Assembly: GCA_943736015.1 (NCBI GenBank)
Contig: OX031062.1
Location: 28,059,462-28,123,461, forward strand
Direction: 5' to 3'
From: Tridacna crocea
Taxonomy: Eukaryota > Mollusca > Bivalvia > Cardiida > Cardiidae
DNA: 64,000 nucleotides
In this document: positions 53,848 through 64,000 of the stretch, piece after piece
How positions within the stretch are numbered: the first letter of the stretch is position 1
How the letters are laid out: each line of letters begins with the position of its first letter
Notes under the pieces: model-generated
Database searches by the model: none
What the model was told of the DNA's origin: nothing
Seen by the model: only the letters and a program-made list of their open reading frames with translations
Program-made: the position numbers and the translations under genes

Positions 53848-54072
53848 TTAACCCTTTTCAACATCGTCTCGAGTTAACAGCTAGTCCTAAGAAAGGAAGC
53901 TTTGAAATTATTGTGGGAAAAAGGGAAAGTGCTGGTCACCAGCATTTTGTCCTTTTCTCACAGTATTCTCTGCCTGTTTAGGGACAAATTTTATCATTAG
54001 AAAAGCATTTGAATTATGGTCTGTAAATTCCTTCAATATGGATATGTTTCAAACTATGTAGTAAAGCGTTAA
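53848..54072 (+). mobile_element. TTAA hairpin MITE, diverged
   Basis: TTAA at 53848-53851 and 54069-54072. The middle (GGACAAATTTTATCATTAG) and end (GTAGTAAAGCG) are of the subtype seen at 50240. Hairpin centre GCTGGTCACCAGC is fully paired. Confidence 0.78.
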
Positions 54073-54215
54073 CCAGTTACCAAACAGCAAAAACAAAGGT
54101 TTGTCTAATATAAAAGCAGTTGAAGTCAACATTTGAAATACAACTCAATTGATTGGAGTTCCCTTCAAAAATTTGCTCCTTTTCCACATTGAATTTAGTG
54201 AGCCATTTACTTAGG
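54072..54215 (-). mobile_element. TTAA hairpin MITE, remnant
   Basis: Directly abuts the previous copy. AACCAGTTACCAAACAGCAA and TTTGCTCCTTTTCCACATTG are the only clear family words. Confidence 0.4.
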
Positions 54216-54539
54216 TTCATTTAAACGGGAACTGAAGCCCTCAAATTGCAGCATTAGAACTTTTGACTGAATATGACATAAACAGGTTTTTATAGATTTA
54301 TCAGTATATATGCCTGTTTCACTTCATTGTAACAGTTTTTGAGAATTTTAATTGAAAAGAAAAAAATATGTTTGTTGTAAGAAGTACTTGTATATGTAAT
54401 TTTGAAACATTGTCATTGAAAAGTCTGCTTTATTTGTGTTTTTCTTTTTCACCAAATACACTGATGTTTTAATAATTTAGAGGAATAAGCATTTGAAAAC
54501 ATATTTCCTGTTCGCACATAAACAAATCAAAACTAAAAC

Positions 54540-55680
54540 TGTTGCAAATCAACAAATAACCCCCAGAAGCAGGTTGTCACTGAAGCAGCACAACCAGAAA
54601 ATGAAAATGATTTCATAACAAAGTCTTCAAGCTTCACTCTTGACCCATGTGCCCAATAACCAATAGGGCACTTCATCGAGTCATAAGCAACACTTGCTTA
54701 ACCCTTTACCAAACAATCCCTGGTTTTCACGACCCTGGAAAAGAAGCCTTCCCAAAACAAATTTCAAATTTTCAGTCACTATTATTTTGTTGCCTGCAAA
54801 TGCTTTGAATTTGGACAAGTCTAAATTTTTTTCGTTTGGTAAAGGGTTAAAGTTTCAAGGTCCTAGATCAAGTGGCTTTTAAGCATGGAAATGGTTTTCA
54901 AAATTCACCTGTCACCTTGACCCACATGGCCCAAAAACAATTAGGTGCCTGCTAAGGTCATGAGTAACACATGTATAAAGTGTCAGAGTCCTTGGTCAAA
55001 CAGCTTTTGAGTCAGGGCAAGCAAACAATTTTCAAAGAAAGTTCCGTGTTTTTGACCTTTGATCCATATGACCTAAAAACAATAGGGCACCTCCTTGGGA
55101 CATGAGCAACTTTTGTATAAAGTTACAGAGTCCTAGGTTAAATGGCATTTGAGTTAGAGCACAGAAATGAAAACATGGACAGGCTGACAAGACAGAAGGA
55201 CAGACAGACATGGGAAAACCAGTATATCCCTCTTTTTTTCATAGGTGGAGGACATAACCAACAGTTATTGAGTTAGAGCACTGAAATGATTTTCAAAGAA
55301 AGTTCATCTGTGACCTTGACCTTTGATCCATGTGACCCTAAAACAATAGGACATTTCCTAGGGTCATGAGCAACTGTTACACTTGTATAAAGTTAGTGTC
55401 CTAGGTCAAACAGCTTTTGAGTTAGGGCATGGAAAGAATTTTCAAAGACACTTCAGCTGTGACCTTGACCTTTGATTGTTGTGACCCCAAAAACAGTAGG
55501 GCACCTCTGTGGGTCATGAGCAAAACTTGTATCAAGTTTCATGGCCCGAGGTGGAACAGCTTTTGAATATGGAAACAAAACATGGATGGGTTGGCCGATT
55601 TATTGACAGATTGATGGTCAAACAGATAGACAGACAGACAGACCATTACACCCGTTTACTTCTTACGTAGGGATGTAATT
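54540..55680 (+). repeat. Diverged tandem repeat, about 165-bp unit
   Basis: The words GACCTTTGATCCATGTGACC, CAATAGGGCACCTCC, GGGTCATGAGCAA, TTGTATAAAGTT, GTCCTAGGTCAAACAGCTTT and GAGTTAGGGCATGGAAA recur in the same order 5-6 times, with tails of GACAGACAGACA near 55200 and 55625. This type of unit is common in molluscan genomes (general knowledge). One unit is split by the MITE at 54698-54850. Confidence 0.8.
54698..54850 (+). mobile_element. TTAA MITE lacking the hairpin
   Basis: TTAA on both sides (54698-54701, 54847-54850), both termini and the AAATTTCAAATTTTCAGTC middle intact. About 75 bases comprising the whole palindrome are gone, the join reading AAGAAGCCTTCCCAAAAC. It sits inside the 165-bp tandem repeat. 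Confidence 0.85.
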
Positions 55681-55681
55681 A

Positions 55682-55763
55682 TTTTAGCCACCATTGTTTT
55701 GTCATCTGCCAATATTTGTAATATTGTTCAAAAAGTGTAAAATTTATTTTCTTGTAAAGAGCA
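55682..55763 (+). mobile_element. TTAA hairpin MITE, decayed right part
   Basis: GCCACCATTGTTTTGTCATCTGCC and TCTTGTAAAGAG words (in pieces) only. Confidence 0.4.
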
Positions 55764-56239
55764 AAGTTTTTTTTGTTTGAATGTGTCAAAAGTTGTTTTT
55801 AACATTATTTCAGTCATATCACAAATGCCAGTACACCTATCGAACAAGAGACCCCCTGGTCTTAAGTCTTGTTTGCTATTGAGGCTCTGCAGTAAAGAGT
55901 AGCACTGTTTTGTTCAATATTTTCTTCAACATACTTTTTTTTAATGATGGCCAGTGCATCCATGCTACTCTGGAGCAGCTTTTACAAAACATTCTGTCCA
56001 AGCCACTGTTTGCATTCCTGCATAAATATAATCTAACAATGAGCTATGATGAGAGATAGATGAATCTTATTGTGATTTCTAACATAAATTCCTAGAAAGA
56101 ATCTGGCTGAGCTGAGAATGGAATTTGTGACCTCAAGGTTTTAAGACTTATGTGACATAGAATGAGCTACTGTGTTCAGCAAATTCACCAAGCGGAAATT
56201 TCCTATTACCTTACTTATATGTAACTGCCAAGTGCCAGG

Positions 56240-56280
56240 TTTTTTTTTTTTTTTTTGGGGGGGGGGGGGGAGGGGGAAAA
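56240..56280 (+). repeat. Poly-T / poly-G run
   Basis: About 17 T followed by about 14 G, then an AGGGGG segment. Low complexity. Confidence 0.85.
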
Positions 56281-56403
56281 CGGGGGAGAAGGCAATGTAG
56301 AAAAACATCATATAGTACAGAGCTTGTGGTCTAATCTTGGATCTACTTTATTACCAGTAGGTATTTTGTGATATCCTATGAACCAATGCTGTCAACATTC
56401 AGA

Positions 56404-56632
56404 TTAACTCTTTACCAAACAACAAAATTGTACACTGGTCCAAATTGAAAGCATTTGCAGACGACAAAATAAAAGTGACTGAAAATTCAAAATTTGTTTT
56501 TAGACGGATAGAAAACATTGTGGGAAAAGGAGAAAATGCTGGTTACCAGCATGTTCTTCTTTTCCCACTATGTTTTCATAAGATTTCTTTCTCAGGGTCG
56601 TTAAAAGTCGGAATTGTGTGGTAAAGAGTTAA
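56404..56632 (-). mobile_element. TTAA hairpin MITE, intact
   Basis: TTAA at 56404-56407 and 56629-56632. Second arm has two unpaired changes (GCATGTTCTTC). Confidence 0.9.
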
Positions 56633-56639
56633 ATGAAAC

Positions 56640-57240
56640 ATTTCACCAAGGATGTCCACTTAAAATTCTTTAACAAAAGAAAAAAAGGATATACCAGTCG
56701 TGAGGATACTACAATAATTGAAGATACGTATCAAAGTACAAAAAGCAATCCTTTTATTCATTGACATATTTTTGCGTTACTGAAAATTCAAATATATGCA
56801 ATATTGTGTGGCAAGATAGGTTATCAGTCCAGTAAAATTTAATGCTTACAAAATAACTAAGTTTTTTGATCAATAAGTTTTTCTATCATACAGAACGATT
56901 CATGTTATACACGTACATACAGGATCTTACATGAATGTTTATATTATCATTTTTATCAAAAAAGTTTACTTCAAATACATTTTAGTTGACCAGTTTGATA
57001 AAAATAGTAAGATACTAGGACAAAAAAGAAACATGGGGTAACCTTTCAAGGTAGTTTAGAGGTGTATAAATTGATTGAGAATTTCAAATTATGATTTTAT
57101 GTTTAGCACTGATTAGTTTTGAATATTTAGACGAAATTTCATTTTAGTGTAGCCAAAAGGAAATGAGAAAATGGCTTCTTATTGACAGTACCCCCTCCTC
57201 AGTGAAAGAAAGTAGTGACTGACTGCATATGGAGACTCAA
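56640..57240. other. No feature supported
   Basis: AT-rich sequence without recognised repeat or exon. Confidence 0.4.
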
Positions 57241-57327
57241 AGCTTGTTCAGTATCTCGTACGGTACCCTGTTTTTCTTTTTTGTCCTAGTATTCATAAAC
57301 ACAAATGTGAGATTTCTATTCATCATA

Positions 57328-57467
57328 TTAACTCTTTACCAAACAATCCCTGGTTTTTACGACCCTGAGATAGAACCCTTTAGAAAACACTGTTGGAAAA
57401 GGAGAACATGCTGGTAACCAGCATTTTCTCCTTTTCCCACAATATTTTCTACCCTGCTTTTAAGTTA
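57328..57467 (+). mobile_element. TTAA hairpin MITE, left two thirds
   Basis: TTAA at 57328-57331, then CTCTTTACCAAACAATCCC and a good hairpin. It stops after TTTTCTACCCTGCTTTTAAG. Confidence 0.8.
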
Positions 57468-57741
57468 TGTTCATTTTGTGGTCTTAATGTTTCCACCCCT
57501 ATATGTATTAGCAACAATGACTTCATTTTTCTGCAAAATGGCCAGATAGTACAAATTCCGGAAGTACTGTGTTTCATTCTTCTGGCTTCATGTGCTTATA
57601 ACTAAAAAGTAACCAGAAATGGGACCCAAAAAACAATGACACACTAGGTCAGTATCAAAAATAAGTAACAGGTTAAATACACTGACCACTGTTTTATGTG
57701 ATAAATATGGGATAATTTCTCAAATTGTTTTCAATTCTAGT

Positions 57742-57965
57742 TTAACTTTTACAGACAGCAAGTTTTGAGAATGATCGAAATTAAAAGTATTTGTAGAAAA
57801 CAAATGTATTGGGGTTAAAGTGATAAGATTTGTTTTTGGAAATGGTAGAAAACATTTTTGGAAAAAGGAGAAAATCATAGTAAATGGCATTTTCCCACAA
57901 TGCTTTCAATGTTTTTGTTTGAGGTGTGGTGTTTTGAATGAATCATTTTTGTGTTCAAAAGTTAA
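57742..57965 (-). mobile_element. TTAA hairpin MITE, decayed
   Basis: TTAA at 57742-57745 and 57962-57965. The hairpin has lost most of its second arm (GGCATTTTCCCACAATGC). Confidence 0.65.
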
Positions 57966-58502
57966 TTACATGTAGCAGTCATTATTTACTGGACTGATCC
58001 ACCAGAATGGTAACAAATGAAATGTACAAAAATTGATTAAAACAATAAAAAAAGTCATAATAAAGATATTGCAATATTGATTTAAATAAAGAGTAAATGA
58101 TTTAAAACTAGGCACAAAAACAAAACTGAAAAACTCATGCTTGGATGTCAACTGTTAAAAACTCATTGCCCTCTGGAAACAACTGATTTATTTTTCTTTT
58201 GAAGAATTTGTAAATGACTACCTTTGAAAACAGTCTGACAGAATGAGAAATTGTTTGTTACAGGTTATTTCTTTTTTTTGCTGCAATACTCTTGGATGTA
58301 TGAAGCTTTAAGTCAAATTAATCATTCATATTTTACTGGATTTTTTTGTCAAGTTTCTTCTCATTCACAGATAACCATTTGCTGTAAAATTGTCCAGCAG
58401 GGACAGAAGAATGAATCCTGTTGCAATGACTATCATCAACCCTGATAAAAAGAGGCTGGTCGAGCTGTGGATACACACCAGCAAGCACTGGGGTCGAGTC
58501 CT

Positions 58503-58731
58503 GTATGCATTTATCACACAATCCTGACTTTTAACGATCCTGAGAAAGAAGCCTTTTGAAAACATTGCAGAAAAGGGAGAAAATGCTGGTAACCAGCATT
58601 TTCTCCTTTTCCCACAATGTTTTTTACCTTTCCCAAAACAAATTTTAATTTCTCAGTTATGTTTATTTTGTAGTCTGCAAATACTTTCAGTTTGGACCAG
58701 TCTAAAATTTTGTCTTTTGGTAAAGAGGTAT
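58503..58731 (+). mobile_element. Hairpin MITE with GTAT duplication
   Basis: GTAT at 58503-58506 and 58728-58731 flank an otherwise typical copy whose left end begins GCATTTATCACACAATCC. This is a third case of matched non-TTAA flanks. Confidence 0.82.
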
Positions 58732-58967
58732 GCAACTGACTGTGGTACTGGTGCTTGGCTCTCAGCTCACAGACTTATCTGGAAATGAGATTGCATGATA
58801 AAAATGTTTAAAACTATTTTTTTTGCTGAAATTTTTAAATGTGCAGACTAACTTCTTGGGCCAACTTTTTCTATAATATGTAATTTGTGGTAATTTGACT
58901 CAGAATATTTTAAAATTTAGTGGACAGTGGGGAACAAAGATCGGACTATTTTCAATGCAGTTTTATA

Positions 58968-59174
58968 TGAACCCTTTACCAAACATTCCCAAGTTTAAAT
59001 GACCTTGAGAAAGAGGCCTATAGAAAACATCATGGTAAAGATTATTTATTTTTCTCATACATTTTTCTTTATTTTCAGAAGCAAATTCCATCTTTTTAGA
59101 CCCATTTCTTTTGTCCTCTGCAAAAGTTTTCAATATGGATGAGTCTAAAATTTTGTTACCTAGCAAACAGTTAA
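58968..59174 (+). mobile_element. TTAA hairpin MITE, hairpin mostly lost
   Basis: Left flank TGAA, right TTAA (59171-59174). Ends CCCTTTACCAAACATTCCC and TACCTAGCAAACAG. The palindrome is reduced to unpaired remnants. Confidence 0.68.
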
Positions 59175-59195
59175 CCCTTTACAAGATAACTTAGT

Positions 59196-59422
59196 TTAAC
59201 CCTTTTCCAAACAACAAATTTTAGACTCTTCCAAACTCAAAGAGTTTGCAGACAACAATTTAAAATTTGATAAAAATGGCAGGAAGTTCTCCAAATGGGT
59301 AAAAAACAGTGGGAAAAGGAAAAAATTGCTCATTACTAGCAATTTCTCCTTTTCCCACTGTGTTCTCAAAAGATTTGTACTGAAGACACATAAAAACTAT
59401 GGCTTGTTAGGGAAAGGGTTAA
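59196..59422 (-). mobile_element. TTAA hairpin MITE with compensated loop variant
   Basis: TTAA at 59196-59199 and 59419-59422. The inner arms read AATTGCTCATTACTAGCAAT-like sequence in place of AAATGCTGG, with both sides changed. Confidence 0.85.
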
Positions 59423-59553
59423 GACTTGTCTATTTCAAAGCATTTGAAGGTGACATATTAACAGTGACTCAAATGATCGGATTTGCCTTTGAAAGGGTTG
59501 GAAACACTTTGGTAAAAGAAGAAAATGTGGATTAACCAGCACTGTGAGAAGGA
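59422..59553 (-). mobile_element. TTAA hairpin MITE, first half
   Basis: Shares its left TTAA with the previous copy. AAGCATTTGAAGGTGACA, AGTGACTCAAATGATCGG and one arm (GGTAAAAGAAGAAAATG) remain. Confidence 0.6.
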
Positions 59554-59736
59554 ATAAGAGTGAGTTGCTATAAGTACTAAGCATAGAGCTTTCAAACCAG
59601 TAAGAAACAAAACTTTAAAACAACAACAAATAAGACAACATGATATTTATAAATACATGTATTTATCATTATGAAAACAACATTATTTTTATACATGTAT
59701 ACTTAGATTCTCTGCTGATAAATTTTATAAGATTCA

Positions 59737-59965
59737 TTAACCCTTTACTCCATAGATACTCATTTCTACGCATTGCTTGTAGGAGCCTTTGGAAAACATT
59801 GTGGCAAAAGGTGAAATTGCTCGTGACGAGCAATTTCACCTTTTGCCACAATGTTTTCTATGCTATCAAAAGGTATCATATACAAATAAGAAACAGCTTC
59901 ATCCTTGCTGTTATTTAGGGTTATTTAGAGATACCATAGAAATGCCTTATGGGGTAAAGGGTTAA
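59737..59965. mobile_element. TTAA hairpin MITE, variant subfamily
   Basis: TTAA at 59737-59740 and 59962-59965 and the ends CCCTTTACTCC and GGGGTAAAGGG are kept. The hairpin is different and perfectly paired: GTGGCAAAAGGTGAAATTGC against GCAATTTCACCTTTTGCCAC. The body between end and hairpin is unrelated to the main family. Confidence 0.88.
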
Positions 59966-60084
59966 AAGACACATTGCTTTCTTGCTGACCAGCTATTTTG
60001 TCTTGCAGGATACCTTTCTTTAAAATCAATATTGCAAAAGGAACAACTAATTGAAACTTATAGCCCAGACTCTTTTTTTTTATT

Positions 60085-60175
60085 TTAAGCATTTGCCTTT
60101 TTCCCACAATGTTTTTAAAAGCTTTTCTCCTCATATTCATTTTAAAAAAAATCAGTTACTTAGCAAACGGTTGAG
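60085..60175 (-). mobile_element. TTAA hairpin MITE, remnant
   Basis: GCATTTGCCTTTTTCCCACA, TTTTTAAAAGCTTTTCTCC and TTAGCAAACGG words only. Confidence 0.4.
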
Positions 60176-60179
60176 CCAT

Positions 60180-60985
60180 GTGCTTGTACACTAACTTGTT
60201 TCTAGGCTCATATCTAAGGTTTATCTGTGGCTGAATAATTGAAATAGTTTTGGTTATTTAAAGAAAACTACATGTAAATATCACTTAATTGACAAATCAT
60301 TAAAAAATTGACAAATCATTAAAAAAAAAAAAAAAAAAAAAATCCTGGGCAAAATTAGAAAAAATTGTAAAAAAGATAACTGTGTTGTACATTAACAACA
60401 GAATGATCTGTCTGGAGACAGAAATAAGATGTCTGACAACTAAAATGTTTTAAAAGGAAAAAAGTAAAACATACTGTTGCTTGTTATTCCTTTACTAAAC
60501 AACAAAATATTCTTATTCAAAGTTTTTTCAGTCAAGTCAATGTCAATTAAGCTGACAAATTTACACTTCAATAAGCCCATAAAAATACCATCATGAAATT
60601 CAAAATATCAACTATTTTTTGAGGCTTTTGAAAGAGGTTCAAAAGCCTAAAAATCTATTCAGTCTTCATGAGTTTCATAAAGATATTTATCTTACAGGCT
60701 TGAAAAAGTGGGTGGAACAAGTAGATTCAAAATCAGGCTGCATTTCCTGTGGAACCTTATCTTGATCTATGCTTTGCACAAAGCTCCAGATTTCAGCTAG
60801 GGCTCTGAAAGGGTTTATGTGTTATTCTGATGTTTGATTTCAAAGACTTTTCACAAATTGTTGTATGTCTGTGACTTATCTCAGGGCCTGTATTTACCAG
60901 CCATTTTAATAACATTCTTGCTCAAATTTCAAGACTTTTCTAATTTTTGAAATTAACACATGGTCTGATTAGCTAAACCAAATGT
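60180..60985. other. No feature supported
   Basis: Contains a poly-A run (about 60319-60341) and a weak GATCTATGCTTTGCAC fragment near 60755 reminiscent of the GATCAGACTGCAC family. Confidence 0.4.
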
Positions 60986-61214
60986 TTAACCCCATTACCA
61001 CACAATCCCTACTTTTGCATGCCCGAAAAATAAGCCTTTAGAAAACATCGTGAGAAAAGGAGAAAATGCTGGTAACCAGCATTTTCTCTTTTTCCCACGA
61101 TGTTTTCTACCCTTCACAAAACGAATTTCAAACTTTCAGTCACTTTTATTTTGTTGTCTGCAAATGCTTTTGATTTGGACAAACCTAAAATTTTGTTGTT
61201 TGTTAAAGAGTTAA
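60986..61214 (+). mobile_element. TTAA hairpin MITE, intact
   Basis: TTAA at 60986-60989 and 61211-61214. Arm bases show a paired change, CATCGTGAG against CCCACGATG. Confidence 0.92.
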
Positions 61215-61649
61215 GTCAATCAAAATTTTTTTACTTTCTTGCTTGGTGAATAATTATGTGCCCTGATTACTGTGTTAGGGTCTAATACTTGCCATTTCCA
61301 TTAATGGAACTGGTTAAATTTAAACGTTAAGACGTTTTTGTACTTGATACACAAACAATGCATAAAAAATCATGACATTTAAATACCGTTAGTATAGTAA
61401 AATCAAACACAGACATCTATTTTCACTGTGGCTTTAGTCACTACGATGCAGATTCTAACATGCATTTTCTAGTTTGGTATTTTTGTCATGAGTTGGTAAA
61501 TGCTTTGGCTACTATACAGATTGTGATAGATGTCCTGATAAAATCTTACTGTCTTGTGAGACTTGGTAATAAGAAGTAAAATACTATTCTAAATCTAAGG
61601 CTTAATATAATATCCTTTGTCAAGTCTTAGTCATTATAACATCAAAATG

Positions 61650-61800
61650 CTTGGTGTTTACCAAACTATCACGATTTTAAAGACCCTAGGGAAGAAGGCC
61701 TTTGAAAACATTGTGGGATCAGGAGAAAATGCTTTTTTTCCCTTTACTCACAATGTTTTCTGTTCTTTCAAAAAGATATCATATGATTTTAGCCAAATTT
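61650..61800 (+). mobile_element. TTAA hairpin MITE, decayed
   Basis: TTTACCAAACTATCACG, GAAGAAGGCCTTTGAAAACA and a hairpin reduced to AGGAGAAAATGC with CTTTACTCACAATG. Confidence 0.6.
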
Positions 61801-62000
61801 TATTGTATCCCATATGATGGCTTTTGCTTCTGACTAATGTAGAATTGTAGATCATGGTTGAGTGGTAAAAGATCAAGACTATTTCACTGAGGTTACCATA
61901 ATCCTTCTCATTATAAGCTCACAATAGTCATTGTCTAAAGAAAGATTGTGCAAAAGGTAGAATAGCGAGTGCACTATCTTATCAAGCATTCTTTGATGTA

Positions 62001-62229
62001 TTAACCCATTACCACACAATCCCTACTGTTGACAACCCTAAGAAAGAAGCCTTTGGAAAACATTGTGGGAAACGGAGAAAATGCTGGTAACCAGCATTTT
62101 CTCCATTTCCCACAATGTTTTCTACCCTTCAAAAAACAAATTTCAAATTTTCAGTCACTTTTATTTTGTCGACTGCAAATGCTTTTGATTTCGGCAAACC
62201 AAAAGTTTTGTCGTTTGGTAAAGAGCTAA
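62001..62229 (+). mobile_element. TTAA hairpin MITE, intact
   Basis: Left TTAA (62001-62004), right CTAA (62226-62229), nearly consensus. The arms differ by one unpaired base each (AAACGGAG / CTCCATTT). Confidence 0.92.
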
Positions 62230-62473
62230 TGCAAGTAATTTTTCTCCTTTCTCACGACACATACCCTAAACTTGGAAGAATCTGGATGATTTGCTTTGAG
62301 GTAATGGGGTCACACAATAAGTAAGAAAATTAAAAGTTGACCAGTAACCTTTACTGTTCCAAGTTTTCATACAATAAATGAGGTACAAATACATTTTATA
62401 CTCCATTCCTTCACAGGCAGAATTCGGACAATCATAACCAATTTTATGTTGATCACTTAATACTGTGTGATGG

Positions 62474-62696
62474 TTAATCTTTTCACAAGCAGTCACATTT
62501 TATTGACCCTGAGGAAAAAAAGGCTTCTTAAAATATCATGGAAAAAAATACATCATAGTAATCAGGATTCTTCTCCTTCTCCAGCACTGTTTTCAACTCT
62601 AACAAGAAACAAAATGACTTGTTTTAGCCTCGTATGTCCTCTGTTAATATTTTCAAATTGGACAAGTCCTAATTTTGTTGTTTGGTAAAGAGTTGG
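62474..62696 (+). mobile_element. TTAA hairpin MITE, diverged
   Basis: Left TTAA (62474-62477), right TTGG (62693-62696). GACCCTGAGGAAAAAAAGGC and TTGTTGTTTGGTAAAGAG mark the ends. The hairpin is degraded. Confidence 0.7.
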
Positions 62697-62968
62697 CCAA
62701 AAACCTCTATGTTCCTTGTCCATCAATACCCTATCTTACACTACTTGCTTTACTTACACTTAATGAATATCATGCATAAAGTTCTTAAACTGCCTTGAAA
62801 CCAATCATGGTCAAAACACATGCCTCCTTTTGTTCATAAAAGATTCTGATCAATGAAGGAATGGATATAGATAAGCACTATACAGAAATAATGAGGTATG
62901 AAAAGACACACAAAAAATAAGCTACAACATGAAGTAGAATACATGGACATCATATTAAAATTGGAAGT

Positions 62969-63052
62969 CAGATTCATTCATTCATTCATTCATTCATTCA
63001 TTCATCCATCCATCCAGCAATCCAGCAATCCATCCATCCAGCAATCAATCAA
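62969..63052 (+). repeat. ATTC/ATCC microsatellite
   Basis: Nine ATTC units grading into ATCC and CAGCAATC repeats. Confidence 0.9.
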
Positions 63053-63367
63053 ACCATATGTTTTCATCCATATTCAAAAGTCTATCTCAGCATGTTTTCT
63101 ATTTACTCAGTCCTTCTGTGCCATAGATATAAAACATAGCACACAGAATCTTTGAGCAATAGTCTACCTTCTGCACTTAAAAGGTCATTTGAAAATGACC
63201 TAATTTCTAGCTAATTTATCTATCTGTACTGTAAATTTTGACACATGATAAAGACATCTTCAATGAATATAAAAATTAATAAATTGCACATAAAATGCAA
63301 TTGTAATTCACTGTTTATGACAAATAATTTTTCTCTTTATGGCATAAATACATGAAAAATGATGTTG

Positions 63368-63590
63368 ACTTTTTACCATGCAACAAAATTTTTGACTTTT
63401 CCAACTTCAAACATTTGCAATGGACAAATAAAGTTCTTTGTGAGAGGGAAGAAAATATTGCAGTAACCAGCATTTTCTCCTTTCCCACAACGTTTTCTAT
63501 TCTAACAAAAACAGGAATCATAAATTTCACAACATGTACTTTGTTTTTAATTTAGTACAGTCTAAACTTTTGCCGTTCAGAAAGAGTTAT
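63368..63590. mobile_element. TTAA hairpin MITE, chimera with two right-type ends
   Basis: The left side is a right-type end in minus order (TTTACCATGCAACAAAATTT). The right side is again a right-type end in plus order (CAGTCTAAACTTTTGCCGTT, then AAAGAG). The first arm is largely missing and the second (CAGCATTTTCTCC) present. Confidence 0.6.
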
Positions 63591-64000
63591 CAAATATACA
63601 CAGGAATTCACACACGGACCCCTTCTGACCTTTTAAGGCATTACCATCCCAATGCTTCTAGTGCAACATGGGGTGAAATTTCTTTATAGTTGATAAATAA
63701 GGACTTATACTGATATAATATTTTTAAACATTTCTAACTGACCAGAAATTCATTTGATGTCCATCTTGAACTTACTTGTTGATATTTCTGTTAGTTTTCT
63801 GAAAAGGGAGGTAATTATTATCTCCCTTTGTAATGAGAATTGAGTGGTGCTAGATTTATACATGATAATTTTAAGAAGGAAAAATGGAAAAAGTGGTTCA
63901 GTCAAAGTAGTACAATAACTCTAATTTTCAATCAAAGCAACTTTTTTTTGATAATATTATAGTGGGAATAGCTGTTTTCCATTAGAATGGTACTACCTTA
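63591..64000. other. No feature supported
   Basis: AT-rich sequence without recognised repeat or exon. Confidence 0.4.

Noticed and set aside
55990-56170. Another SINE copy in reverse orientation
   Set aside because: Only loose resemblance (GAATTTGTGACCTCAAGG as a possible box). No tail or shared 3' segment was found.
3495-63590. Regularly recurring palindromes as a CRISPR array
   Set aside because: Spacing is kilobase-scale and irregular, copies have transposon ends and TTAA flanks, and the DNA is eukaryotic.

Overview
The window is eukaryotic nuclear DNA, most likely from a bivalve mollusc. It is AT-rich, has small coding exons separated by kilobase introns, and is packed with short inverted-repeat DNA transposons, tRNA-like SINEs and tandem units of types I associate with heterodont bivalves (Dreissena, Mya, venerids). 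That assignment rests on remembered repeat style, not on a search. Nothing prokaryotic or viral was recognised.

Layout. 1-15.2 kb: no gene, but a 3.6-kb segment present twice in tandem (1537-5143 and 5144-8775) and an older diverged copy at 12096-15167. 15.45-17.2 kb: a possible promoter-proximal region with candidate exons on the plus strand, the first two in matching splice phase. 20.77-24.53 kb: two phase-compatible exons of a minus-strand gene for a small two-membrane-segment protein resembling the CD225/dispanin family. 25-40 kb: repeat-dense DNA, including a 1.3-kb inverted-repeat transposon (27.4-28.7 kb), a MITE nested in a MITE (31.8-32.3 kb), a mariner-like element inserted in a decayed coding sequence (37.2-38.2 kb) and a MULE-like fold-back element (40.7-41.2 kb). 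40.26-53.55 kb: nine plus-strand exons that join without phase conflict into an 804-residue C-terminal protein portion that I do not recognise (acidic/Ser-rich, NLS-like start, short coiled coil, three Gly-x-Gln-Cys motifs near the end). 53.6-64 kb: intergenic repeats.

The dominant feature is one non-autonomous transposon family with about 60 intact or decayed copies, roughly one per kilobase. Intact copies are about 225 bp, are flanked by TTAA, begin CCCATTACCA or CCCTTTACCA, end TGGTAAAGAG, and carry a central hairpin with arms of about 32 bp. TTAA duplications and CCC...GGG-like ends point to piggyBac mobilisation. The older paralogous segment keeps an empty TTAA site exactly where the younger segment carries a copy. 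A few copies sit between matched non-TTAA tetranucleotides, and the hairpin arms vary in a compensated way.

If the plus-strand candidate exons at 15-17 kb belong to the same gene as the 40-53 kb exons, the minus-strand gene would be nested in a giant intron. The sequence does not settle this.
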